NCBI GenBank assembly: GCA_025459175.1
Contig: JALORC010000075.1
Span: 1 to 34,465, forward strand
Reading direction: 5' to 3'
Source of the DNA: Planctomycetota bacterium
Lineage (GTDB): Bacteria; Planctomycetota; UBA1135; UBA2386
Length of the DNA: 34,465 nt
The translations under genes were made by a program, and so were the position numbers. Under the pieces are notes generated by a model. That model saw only the letters and a program-made list of their open reading frames with translations, ran no database searches and had not been told where the DNA came from. Shown here piece after piece: positions 7,872-16,090 of the stretch. Each line of letters starts with the position of its first letter. Positions within the stretch are counted from its first letter, which is position 1.

Positions 7872-9812
7872 ATGGCTGAACAGACGCTGCGAACGACCTG
7901 CAATCGCGATTGCCCCGACGCCTGTGGCATGCTCGCGACCGTCAGCGACGGCGTCGTGACCCAGCTGCGCGGCGACCCCGATCACCCGGTGACCCGCGGC
8001 TTCCTGTGCTTCCGCACCAGCCGCTTCCCCGAACTGGTGGCGGCCGGGCGCATCGGTCAGCCGCTGATCCGGCGGCACGGTCGGCTGGAGCCGGCGACCT
8101 GGGACCAGGCGCTCGGCCTGATCGCCGAGAAGTTGCTGCAAGTGCGCTCCGAATCAGGGCCTGCGGCGATCTTCCACTACCGGTCCGGCGGCTCGCTGGG
8201 GATCCTGAAGCACCTCGCAGACCTGTTCTTCGACCAGTTCGGGCCGTGCACCGGCAAGGTCGGCGACATCTGCTCGGGGGCCGGCGAGGCGGCGCAGCTG
8301 CACGACCTCGGCACCAGCGACAGCAACGACCTGTTCGACCTGCTGCACAGCCGCCACATCGTGCTCTGGGGCAAGAACCCGGCGGTCAGCAACGTGCACT
8401 TGGTGCCGGTGCTGAAGGACGCCCAGGCCCGCGGCGCGCGGTTGGTCCTGATCGATCCGGTGCACCACAAGTCGGCGTCGCTGGCCGAGGTCGCGCTGCA
8501 GCCGGCACCCGGCCGCGACTACGAACTGGCGCTCGGCATCGCCCGCGAACTGTTCGACAGCGGTCGCATCGACCCGCAGGCGGCGAGCTTCTGCGACGAT
8601 CTGCCGGCGTTCCGTGCCCTTGCCGAGGCGCGTTCGGTAGGCGAGTGGGCGGCCTTGGCCGGCGTTGCGACCGAGGCGGTGCGGCAGCTCGCCGACCGCT
8701 TCGCCGACGGCCCGACCGCGATCCTGGTCGGCTGGGGCATGCAGCGGCGGCAGCGCGGCGGCGCCATCGTGCGCGCGCTCGATGCGCTGGCGGCGATCTC
8801 CGGCAACCTGTTCCGGTCCGGCGGCGGCGTGTCGTTCTACTTCCGCCGCCGCAAGGCCTTCCGGGCGTTCGGGCCGGTGGTGAAGCCGCCGCGGGTGATC
8901 CGCGAACCGCTGCTCGGCCACGACCTGCTGGCGGCCACGGCCCCGAAGGTGCGCGTGCTGTGGGTCACCGCCGGCAACCCGGTGGCGATGCTGCCGGACT
9001 CGGCGACCACGGCTCGGGCGATCGAGGCGACCGAGTTCGTGGTCGTCGCCGACTGCTTCCTGACCGACACCGCGCGCCGCGCCCACGTGGTGCTGCCGGT
9101 GCCGACGCTGCTCGAGGACAGCGACCTGCTCGGCGCCTACGGCCATCACTGGATCGGCGAGTCGCGGCCGGTGGTCCAGATGCCGCCCGGGGTGAAGCAC
9201 GAGGTGGCGATCTTCCAGGAGCTCGCGCGGCGCGTCGGTCTCGCCGACTATCCGCAGGACTCGATCGACCAGTGCAAGCGGAACGCGCTCGCCGACGTCG
9301 CCGGCCAGGGTGCGAGCCTCGACTCGCTGCGCAAGTCCGGCGCCGTGCGCAGCCCGGTCGCCGATCCGCTGCTGTTCCGGCAGGGGCAGGTGTTCACGGG
9401 CACCGGCCGGGTGCAGCTGCTCGCCGAGGCGCCGCCCGAGCCGCAGCTCGAGCTGCCGCCGGCCCGGCCGGGTGCGAGTGCGCCGCTGTGGCTGTTCTCG
9501 AACTCGACCGAGAAGAGCCAGGCCTCGCAGTGGTCGGGCAAGGGCCTCGGCGCGCTGCTGCCGTGCACCGTGCATCCCGAGGTGGTGCCGAACGCTCGCG
9601 ACGGGCAGCGCGCGCGGCTGGTCAGCGCGCACGGGTCACTGCAGGTCGAGCTGCGGCTGGATCCGGCGCAGCGCCGCGACACCGCGATCGTGCCGAAGGG
9701 CGGCCACTTCGACCGCGGCCAGAGCGCCAACGCGCTGATCGCGGCGCGGCCGACGGATCTCGGACTCGGCGCTGCCTACCTCGACTGCCTCGTGCGTATC
9801 GTGCCGGAATGA
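7872..9812 (+). CDS. Molybdopterin-dependent oxidoreductase (DMSO reductase superfamily)
   Basis: 646 residues. The N-terminus has a 4Fe-4S site: C10, C14, C18 and C46 (CNRDCPDAC ... GFLCFR). C134 in GDICSGAG is the likely molybdenum ligand. Later parts carry MGD-binding segments (WGKNPAVSN, VLIDPVHHKSA, VTAGNPVAMLPDS, DTARRAHVVLPVPT, GAYGHHWIGESRP) and a C-terminal molybdopterin dinucleotide-binding domain (about 540-640; SNSTEKSQASQW, VHPEVVPNARDG). There is no Tat or Sec signal, so the enzyme should be cytoplasmic. Substrate unknown. No electron-transfer partner gene is adjacent; the next gene is a nuclease, joined by ATGA. The Shine-Dalgarno site is weak. Confidence 0.9.
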   Translation: MAEQTLRTTCNRDCPDACGMLATVSDGVVTQLRGDPDHPVTRGFLCFRTSRFPELVAAGRIGQPLIRRHGRLEPATWDQALGLIAEKLLQVRSESGPAAIFHYRSGGSLGILKHLADLFFDQFGPCTGKVGDICSGAGEAAQLHDLGTSDSNDLFDLLHSRHIVLWGKNPAVSNVHLVPVLKDAQARGARLVLIDPVHHKSASLAEVALQPAPGRDYELALGIARELFDSGRIDPQAASFCDDLPAFRALAEARSVGEWAALAGVATEAVRQLADRFADGPTAILVGWGMQRRQRGGAIVRALDALAAISGNLFRSGGGVSFYFRRRKAFRAFGPVVKPPRVIREPLLGHDLLAATAPKVRVLWVTAGNPVAMLPDSATTARAIEATEFVVVADCFLTDTARRAHVVLPVPTLLEDSDLLGAYGHHWIGESRPVVQMPPGVKHEVAIFQELARRVGLADYPQDSIDQCKRNALADVAGQGASLDSLRKSGAVRSPVADPLLFRQGQVFTGTGRVQLLAEAPPEPQLELPPARPGASAPLWLFSNSTEKSQASQWSGKGLGALLPCTVHPEVVPNARDGQRARLVSAHGSLQVELRLDPAQRRDTAIVPKGGHFDRGQSANALIAARPTDLGLGAAYLDCLVRIVPE

Positions 9813-11236
9813 GGCGCATCACCGGCACGCACGTCTATTCGTACGTGAAGTGCCCGCACCTCGCCGCGCTCGACCTGCACCTGTCGCGCGCCGAGCGTCG
9901 GCCGTCGACCGAGTGGGAGGAGTTCGCCGCGAAGCGCGGTCGCGACTTCGAGACCGCCTACGTACAGCAGCTCGGGGTCGTGCAGCCGAGCTACCCCGAA
10001 CGCGATTTCGAGGCTGGCGCCGCGGCGACCCGCACGCTGCTGCAGGACGGCGTCGAGTGGGTGCACCAGGCCGTGTTGATGGCCGACGACCGGCTCGGGT
10101 TGCCCGATCTGCTGCGCAAGGTGCCCGGTGCGAGTCGGCTCGGCGATCACCACTACGAGGTGCTCGACGTGAAGACCTCGGGGCGCGCGCGCGGCGACCA
10201 GATCCTGCAGGTGGTGTTCTACTCGCAGCTGCTGGCCGAGCTGCAGGGCCGCATGCCCGAGCACGGTGCGTTGATCCTGAAGGACGGCCGGCACGAACGG
10301 TTCCTGGTCGCCGACTATCTCGCCGCCGGCAACGAAGTGGTGGCGGCCTTGCGCGCCCTGCGGGCCGATCTCGGTGCGTCGCGGCCGTTCCTGCAGGCCG
10401 GTTGCCAGGGCTGCTATCACGACCAGCGTTGCCTGCCCGAGCTGGCGCGCCGCGGCGATCTGTCGCTCGTGCACGGCATGAGCCACGGCGCACGTGCGAT
10501 CCTCGAAGGTGCTGGCTGTGCGAACGTGACCGAACTGGCGACGTTCCATCCCGATGGGGCCCGCGCGCGTGGCAACCTCGACGCGGTGCTGCTGCGGCGG
10601 CTGCGGCGCGGGGCGATGGCGCATCTGCTCGGCAAGCCGTTGGTCGAGGAACGGCCGCGCGCCGAACGCTTCGACTCCGCCGCGATCGTGCACCTGCTGA
10701 GCGATCCGTTCGCCGACCGCGTGCTGGCGATCGGGGTGCTGTATCCGGCGCGTGAGGACGGTGCGTTCACCTGCGAACTGCCGGCCGCGGCCGGCGACGA
10801 GTGGGACGCGCTGAAGCGACTGGTGCAAGCACTGCCGCGCGCGACGCCGCTGCTGCACTTCGGCGAGGCGCTGCCGCGCTGGCACGAAGAGCACGCCTTC
10901 GCGCGCGACGCCGATCCGGCGATCGAGGCCCGCTTCGTCGATCTCGCCAAGCGGCTGCGCAGCGCCGCGGTGTATCCGCGGGCGGTGTTCGGGCTCGCCG
11001 ATCTGGTGCGCTGCTGCCTCGGCCGCGATCCATTGCGGGCCGGCCATCCGGGCTCGGCGGCGGCCTGGGCGGCGGCGCCGGACGGGGCCGAGCGCCTGCG
11101 TGCCAAGCTGCACGCGGATCTGCAGGATCTGGCGGCGTTGAAGGTCGCCGTGCTCGATGCGGCGCCGACGCCGGTCGCCGACGCCGGTGCGGTCGCGGAT
11201 GCGGCCCAGGATCCGGCCGCGGCACCGACCGGCTGA
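9809..11236 (+). CDS. TM0106-family RecB-like Fe-S nuclease
   Basis: 475 residues from ATG 9809, overlapping the previous stop as ATGA. The PD-(D/E)XK nuclease core is visible: PD at 99-100, then YEVLDVKTS with D120 and K122, and QILQVVFYSQLL. C15 together with C199, C202 and C208 (CxxCx5C) gives the cluster pattern known from Cas4/AddB-type nucleases. The C-terminal half corresponds to the RNase H-like domain of TM0106 proteins (LAIGVLYPA, LLHFGEALPRWHEE, VFGLADLVR), but the usual acidic FDxE start reads FADRVLA, so this domain is probably inactive. The role is presumably DNA processing. Related proteins are often fused to SF1 helicases; a separate one lies at 25334. Confidence 0.82.
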   Translation: MRRITGTHVYSYVKCPHLAALDLHLSRAERRPSTEWEEFAAKRGRDFETAYVQQLGVVQPSYPERDFEAGAAATRTLLQDGVEWVHQAVLMADDRLGLPDLLRKVPGASRLGDHHYEVLDVKTSGRARGDQILQVVFYSQLLAELQGRMPEHGALILKDGRHERFLVADYLAAGNEVVAALRALRADLGASRPFLQAGCQGCYHDQRCLPELARRGDLSLVHGMSHGARAILEGAGCANVTELATFHPDGARARGNLDAVLLRRLRRGAMAHLLGKPLVEERPRAERFDSAAIVHLLSDPFADRVLAIGVLYPAREDGAFTCELPAAAGDEWDALKRLVQALPRATPLLHFGEALPRWHEEHAFARDADPAIEARFVDLAKRLRSAAVYPRAVFGLADLVRCCLGRDPLRAGHPGSAAAWAAAPDGAERLRAKLHADLQDLAALKVAVLDAAPTPVADAGAVADAAQDPAAAPTG

Positions 11237-11289
11237 ACGCCGCTGGTCCTCGTTGCGTCCCGGCGACCCGGCGCGGCGAACGCGCAGCC

Positions 11290-11766
11290 ATGGACGGCAT
11301 CGACGACTACTTCGAATACGCGCTCGACCTGCCGGCGGACCAGCGCGAGCAACTGCTGGCGGGCCTGCGCGCGACCGATCCGACCATGGCAGCGCAGCTC
11401 GAGCGCTGGCTGCGCGAGCTGGTCAGCAACCCGGATTTCGCGTGCCACGGCACGTCGCTGGCCGCGACCGTCGACGAGCCGGCCTCGGTGCGGTTCGCGG
11501 TGCTGCGGGTCGGCGATCTCGCGGCGGCGGTCAAGTGGTACACCGAGGTGTTCCGCTGCCGGGTGGTGAGCCAGCAGGCTGATCGGGCGGTGGTCGCGTT
11601 CGCCAATTTCGAGGTGCAGCTGGTGCTCGGCGAGCTCGAGCCACCGGGGCTGTGCGTGCGGGCCGCCGATGTCGCGCGGCTCGGCGGCACCGAACGGCGC
11701 GCCGACGGCAGTCGCGCGCTGCGGCTGGTCGATCCGTGGGGCAATCCGTTCGAAGTCACCAGCTGA
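11290..11766 (+). CDS. VOC (glyoxalase-fold) protein with a kinase-type N-terminal helical domain
   Basis: 158 residues from ATG 11290. Residues about 65-158 form a VOC module: VRFAVLRVGDLAAAVKWY at the start, EVQLVLGELEPP in the middle, and LVDPWGNPFEV at the end, as in glyoxalase and bleomycin-resistance proteins. Residues 1-50 (DYFEYALDLPADQREQLL ... LERWLRELV) resemble the short helical domain usually found ahead of planctomycetal Ser/Thr kinases. No kinase is present. The metal ligands of classical glyoxalases are not obvious, so the catalytic role is uncertain. It lies 53 bp after the nuclease gene on the same strand. Confidence 0.75.
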   Translation: MDGIDDYFEYALDLPADQREQLLAGLRATDPTMAAQLERWLRELVSNPDFACHGTSLAATVDEPASVRFAVLRVGDLAAAVKWYTEVFRCRVVSQQADRAVVAFANFEVQLVLGELEPPGLCVRAADVARLGGTERRADGSRALRLVDPWGNPFEVTS

Positions 11767-11861
11767 GCTGTGGCGGCGTGATGGTCGCCGCCGGTGACTG
11801 CTTCGACTACTTGCCGCGGCCGTAGGCGCGCGCCGTTGGCGGCGGTCTACTGCCACCCCCG

Positions 11862-13244
11862 ATGCTCGCCGCCGCCACCACGCTCGCCTTCGACGACCCG
11901 CTGGTGCTCGGCGTGCTCGGCGGCATGGGCATCGCGCTGGTGCTGGTGCTTTGGCGCGAGCTGCGCAACGTGCCGAAGCGCCTGCTGGTGCTGATGGCGG
12001 CCGCGTTCCTCGACATGGTCGGGCTGTTCATGGTGGTGCCGATCCTGCCGTTCTACGTGCAGTCGCTCGGCCGCGGCGGCGCCAGCGTGTTCGGAATGGC
12101 GCTCGGCGAAGGGCAGCTGACGGCGCTCGTCATCAGCGCGTTCACGATCGCGCAGCTGATCAGCGCGCCGTGGTGGGGGCGGTTGTCCGATCGCAAGGGG
12201 CGCCGGCCGGTGCTGCTGATCGCGCTGTCCGCGTCGGCGATCGCGTTCCTGGTGTTCGGCTTCGCCGACTCGCTGTGGCTGCTGGTGCTGTCGCGGGTCG
12301 TGCAGGGGGCCGGCGGTGGCACCGTCGGTGTGATCCAGGCCTACGTCGCCGATGCGGTCGATCCGAGCGAACGGGCGCGCGCGCTCGGCTGGCTGTCGGC
12401 CGCGACCAACCTCGGCGTCGCCCTCGGTCCGGTGCTCGGTTCGGGTGCCGCGTGGCTCGGCCAGCAGGATCTGTGGCCCGGCGATGGTGCCCTGCAGCTC
12501 GGTCGCAGTGCGCCGGGCCTGTTCGCCGCGCTGCTGTGCCTGCTGAATGTGTTCTTCGCGTTCCGCTACCTGCCCGAGTCGAAGGCGCCGCCGGTCGCCG
12601 GTGCGCCGGCCGCGGTGCGGGTGCGGCCGCTGGCGGCGATCGGTGGCGTGCTGGCGCGACCGGGGTTGCCGGCGTCGCGGCTGTTGTTGATCTACGCGAT
12701 CGCGATCGGCGCGGCGCAGGGCGTCAATCCGACCATGGTGCTGCTGCTCGGCGAGCGCTTCGGTGCCACCGAGACCTCGATCGGCTACCTGTTCATGTAC
12801 ATCGGCTCGCTGTCGGTGTTCGCGCGGGTGCTGCTGCTCGGCCGCGCCGTCGATCGACTCGGCGAACCGCGCTTGCTGCCGATCGGCCTGCTGCTGCTGT
12901 CGATCGGCCTCGCCGGATTGCCGCTGGCCAGCGGCATCGGCTCGCTGGCGCTGGTGGTGGCACTGCTGCCACTCGGCATGGCGCTGACGTTCCCGTGCCT
13001 GACCTCGATGTTGTCGCGGGTCGTGCCAGCCGCGGATCGAGGGCTCTACATGGGCCTGCAGCAGACGTTCGGCGGTGTGTCGCGGCTGCTGGCGCCGCTC
13101 GCCTACGGCTACGCGTGGGATCGAGTCAGCCGGCCGGCGCCGTTCTGGCTCGCCGGTGGGGTCGTGTTCGTCACGTTGGGGCTGTGCATCGGGCTCGCCC
13201 GCCATGTGCCGGCGAAGTCGGTGCCGTCGAGCAAGTCGGGCTGA
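11862..13244 (+). CDS. MFS transporter (drug-efflux-like, 12 TM)
   Basis: 460 residues with about 12 membrane helices. The MFS motif A reads GRLSDRKGRRP after the second core helix; VVQGAGGGTVGVIQAYVAD is the helix-4/5 region, and ALGWLSAATNLGVALGPVLG fits motif C of drug antiporters. The N-terminus carries an extra hydrophobic segment (residues 10-30) ahead of KRLLVLMAAAFLDMVG, where the core begins, so the true start could be later. A proton-driven exporter is likely, of the TetA-like class by general pattern; substrate unknown. 95 bp separate it from the VOC gene. Confidence 0.85.
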   Translation: MLAAATTLAFDDPLVLGVLGGMGIALVLVLWRELRNVPKRLLVLMAAAFLDMVGLFMVVPILPFYVQSLGRGGASVFGMALGEGQLTALVISAFTIAQLISAPWWGRLSDRKGRRPVLLIALSASAIAFLVFGFADSLWLLVLSRVVQGAGGGTVGVIQAYVADAVDPSERARALGWLSAATNLGVALGPVLGSGAAWLGQQDLWPGDGALQLGRSAPGLFAALLCLLNVFFAFRYLPESKAPPVAGAPAAVRVRPLAAIGGVLARPGLPASRLLLIYAIAIGAAQGVNPTMVLLLGERFGATETSIGYLFMYIGSLSVFARVLLLGRAVDRLGEPRLLPIGLLLLSIGLAGLPLASGIGSLALVVALLPLGMALTFPCLTSMLSRVVPAADRGLYMGLQQTFGGVSRLLAPLAYGYAWDRVSRPAPFWLAGGVVFVTLGLCIGLARHVPAKSVPSSKSG

Positions 13245-13280
13245 GCAGGATTTTCGACCGCACTGGTCGGTACGCGGCCT

Positions 13281-13308
13281 CGGAGTTCCACCAGATGCAG
13301 GAACTCCG
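13281..13308 (+). promoter_or_regulatory. 9-bp stem-loop covering the ribosome binding site of the Rpn gene
   Basis: CGGAGTTCC, 10 nt, GGAACTCCG, ending at the base before ATG 13309. The only Shine-Dalgarno-like bases (AGGA, 6 nt before the ATG) lie at the loop edge and in the right arm, so folding would hide the start site. Confidence 0.5.
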
Positions 13309-14334
13309 ATGCAGACACCTCACGACACGCTGGTCCAATCCGTGCTGCGGTACCCGGCGCTGGCCGCCGCCTGGGTCCGCCATGTCCTGCCCGCGCGGCT
13401 CCGCTCGATGATCGACTGGACCACGTTTGCACCCGCGAACGGGCGCCTGACCGGGCTGCGGTTGCGTTCGCACCACGCCGACCTGGTGTTCACGGCACGG
13501 CTGCGCAACCAGGCGGTGTGGGTGGTTTTCGTCATCGAGCACAAGGGTCACCGCGATCGTCGATTGCAGCCGCAGCTGCTGCGCTACGTCGTCTACGTGC
13601 ACGATCTGCAGCATCGGCAGCAGCCGGTCGAGGCACCGTTCGTGTTGGCGCTCGTGCTGCACCACGGTGGCCAGCCGCCGGCGCCGCCCGCGGCGCTGCC
13701 GCGCGGGTTGCGGCGCCTGTTCAGCCCGTTCCAGCCGCGCCTGCGACCGCTGGTGCACGACCTGCGGCTCGCCGGCGAGGCGGCACTGCGCCGATCGGGG
13801 CTGCCACCGGCGCTGGTGCTGACGTTCTTGTTCCTGCAGCACACGCGCGGCTGCACCCCGGCCGAACTGCTCCTCCGCATCGATCGTTGGGGCGATCTGC
13901 TGCGCGCGATCGAAGCGGCTCCCGGACCGCCGGCGGCGATCGACCTGCTGGACTGGCTCGGCTGGTATCTTGTCGACACCACCGAGCTGCTCGAGGAGCA
14001 AGTACAGATGTCGTTCGCCAGGAATCTGCAACACAGCGAGGGATTGCCGATGACCACCGGACAACGCATTCGTCAGGAAAGTCGCGAGCTGGGCCGCATC
14101 GAAGGGCGCGCGGAAGGCCAGCTCCAGGGGCGCATCCAAGGGCGTACCGAGGGACGCCAGGAGGGTCGCAACGAGGGCCAAGCGCGGGCCTTGTTGCGGC
14201 TGCTGGAGCGGCGCTTCGGCCCGCTGCCGGCGGCAGTCATCGAGCGCGTGACCAACGGTTCGGCGGCCGAACTCGATCGCTGGACCGATCGTTGTCTCGA
14301 TGTCGCGGCCCCAGAGCAGTTGTTCGCCGACTGA
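13309..14334 (+). CDS. Rpn-family recombination-promoting nuclease / PD-(D/E)XK transposase-like protein
   Basis: 341 residues from ATG 13309. The nuclease core is visible as D58 (HHADLVF), E77 and K79 (VVFVIEHKG), followed by LQPQLLRYVVYV. A linker of about 30 residues (248-280) is built from Arg, Gly, Glu and Gln in an EGR/QGR pattern. The C-terminus (LLRLLERRFGPLP ... LDRWTDRCLDV) matches the DUF4351-type tail. Members of this family promote RecA-independent recombination in E. coli, and many genomes carry several. The gene is 64 bp after the MFS gene and ends 17 bp from a convergent gene. A hairpin covers its translation start. Confidence 0.88.
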   Translation: MQTPHDTLVQSVLRYPALAAAWVRHVLPARLRSMIDWTTFAPANGRLTGLRLRSHHADLVFTARLRNQAVWVVFVIEHKGHRDRRLQPQLLRYVVYVHDLQHRQQPVEAPFVLALVLHHGGQPPAPPAALPRGLRRLFSPFQPRLRPLVHDLRLAGEAALRRSGLPPALVLTFLFLQHTRGCTPAELLLRIDRWGDLLRAIEAAPGPPAAIDLLDWLGWYLVDTTELLEEQVQMSFARNLQHSEGLPMTTGQRIRQESRELGRIEGRAEGQLQGRIQGRTEGRQEGRNEGQARALLRLLERRFGPLPAAVIERVTNGSAAELDRWTDRCLDVAAPEQLFAD

Positions 14335-14351
14335 TCGCAGTCTCGGCTCGG

Positions 14352-15986
14352 TCAGCGGAACTTGATCCGCCGCCCACTGAAGTCGCTGCCGCCGAACGGC
14401 TCGCCGTTCTTCACCTCGCGCTCGTCGACGGTTGCGGTGACCGTGCTCGCGCGCACACCTTCCAGCACCAGCAGCGCCAGCGCTGCGAGCCAACCGTGCC
14501 GCGCGCGCAACCGCGCCGCACCCGGCAGTCGCTCGATCGCTGCCGCGATGCCCAGCGCGATCAGCGGCAGGCACAGCGCGCCCTGGCGCGCGTAACCGAA
14601 CCAGCCCGCGACCACGACGAGCTTGGTGGCGGCGAACGCGAACAGCGGCCACAGCCGCCGCACCTTGCGCAGTGGCCACAAGCCAACGGCTGCCGCGGCC
14701 AGCATCAGCACCCGCCAGCTCGCGGCCCACGGCCCATGTGCGGTGACCAGATCGACCTGACGCCGTTCGCCCGACAACCCGATCGGCAGCGCGTGGCCAC
14801 CGAGGCCAAACGTCGCGCCCTGTGCCGCGTGCCACAGCTTGGTCGCGATGCGCCCGGCGGCGGCCCGTGGATCGGCGGTCAGCTCGGCGAAGCCGAGCGC
14901 GGTGCCGTGCACGACCGCATCGAGGTGCGGCGGATAGGCAAACGCCAGCTGCCCGCCGCGCGGCAGCACTTGCCGCAGCCCGCGTGGGTAGCGTTTGTCG
15001 CCGCCCGACAGTGGTGGCGGGCGATCGAGCGCCGCCCGTGAGAAGCCGCCGGCCGCCTCGGGCGAGTTGGCGAGGAAGAAGTTCAGGCCGCCGTAGAGCG
15101 CGACGAACGCATGCGGCAGCGGTTCGGGCCAGCAGCCGTAGGCCTCGCGCACGACGTCGAGATCGGCGGCGCCGACCTTGCCGGCGCCGCGGGTGCGCAT
15201 CGTGTCGCCGACGAACTGCAGCACCGGTCCTTGCTGGAACGCCGGCAGCGAGCGCAACCGCGTCACGGCATCCTGGTCCCACGGCAGCGGGCTCGGCGGC
15301 AGCGCGGGGGAGCCCTGGTTGAACGTGTCGACCAGCGCGTTCGCGTGCAGCTGCCACGGCACCAGCACGGTGGCACTCGCGACCGCGCCGAACAGCAGGT
15401 GGCGCCACGCGGCGCCGCCGAGGCGAGCGACCGCGGCGAACACCAGCCACGACAGCACGTGTTCGGCCCGCAGCAGGCACAGCGCGCCGTGGCCCGCACC
15501 CCACATCAGCGACCACCAGAGGCCCCGCACCCCGAGCAGTCGGTCCTGCACCAGCAACATGGCGAGCACCGCCGGCAGGTAGACCGTCTCCGCATGCACG
15601 CCGCTGCCGAGCAGCAGCACGTTGCTCGCGAACGCGCACAGGCCGGCGGCGAGCAGCGCGGTGCGCCGGGCGACCTTGTCGCGCAGCCACAGCCACAGCA
15701 GCGGTGCGGTCGCGGCCGCGCACAGGTTCATCACCAGCCGCGGCAACCAGGCGCCGGCCGGGTCGCCGTTCCACATCATCGCCACCAGCCACTGCATGCC
15801 CGGCGGTCGCCACGGCAGCCGCAGCTCGACGTCGTCGATGCCGCCGGCGAGCTTGTGCGCGAGGTCCTGCCAGACCGGCGCGTCGCCCTGGAAGCCGATG
15901 TGCCAGCCGGCGCCGCCGTCGGGCCCGGCGACGCGGAACAGCAGTTGGGCGGCGAGGCTCAGTGCAAACAGTACGACAGCGGGCAC
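14352..15986 (-). CDS. GT-C type membrane glycosyltransferase-like protein
   Basis: 544 residues with 10 or more membrane helices and a GTG start (15986). The first extramembrane loop (GFQGDAPVWQDLAHKL) has the acidic residue expected for GT-C enzymes of the PMT/ArnT/GT39 group. LPWRPPGMQWLVAM continues the pattern, and the C-terminal soluble part is short. Such enzymes move sugars from polyprenyl-phosphate donors on the outer face of the inner membrane. It is divergent from the flippase-like gene at 16091, with 104 bp between. The donor and acceptor are not predictable. Confidence 0.78.
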   Translation of the reverse strand: MPAVVLFALSLAAQLLFRVAGPDGGAGWHIGFQGDAPVWQDLAHKLAGGIDDVELRLPWRPPGMQWLVAMMWNGDPAGAWLPRLVMNLCAAATAPLLWLWLRDKVARRTALLAAGLCAFASNVLLLGSGVHAETVYLPAVLAMLLVQDRLLGVRGLWWSLMWGAGHGALCLLRAEHVLSWLVFAAVARLGGAAWRHLLFGAVASATVLVPWQLHANALVDTFNQGSPALPPSPLPWDQDAVTRLRSLPAFQQGPVLQFVGDTMRTRGAGKVGAADLDVVREAYGCWPEPLPHAFVALYGGLNFFLANSPEAAGGFSRAALDRPPPLSGGDKRYPRGLRQVLPRGGQLAFAYPPHLDAVVHGTALGFAELTADPRAAAGRIATKLWHAAQGATFGLGGHALPIGLSGERRQVDLVTAHGPWAASWRVLMLAAAAVGLWPLRKVRRLWPLFAFAATKLVVVAGWFGYARQGALCLPLIALGIAAAIERLPGAARLRARHGWLAALALLVLEGVRASTVTATVDEREVKNGEPFGGSDFSGRRIKFR

Positions 15987-16090
15987 GCGTGGATGCTACG
16001 AGGGCAGGGCCACCGCTCCAGTCCGCAGCGATGCCATGTATGTGCCGCCGAGGGCGCGCGGGTAACTTGCCCCGCGCCGACCGGCGCTGC

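Noticed and set aside
8154..9632. Long minus-strand frame opposite the molybdopterin oxidoreductase
   Set aside because: Arg/Gln/His-rich composition typical of antisense frames in GC-rich genes; the plus strand has all catalytic motifs.
9776..13205. Minus-strand frames opposite the nuclease, VOC and MFS genes
   Set aside because: They lack motifs and mirror well-supported plus-strand genes.
14050..14190. Gly/Arg/Glu repeat region considered as a separate repetitive gene
   Set aside because: It is the usual charged linker between the nuclease core and DUF4351-type tail of Rpn proteins.
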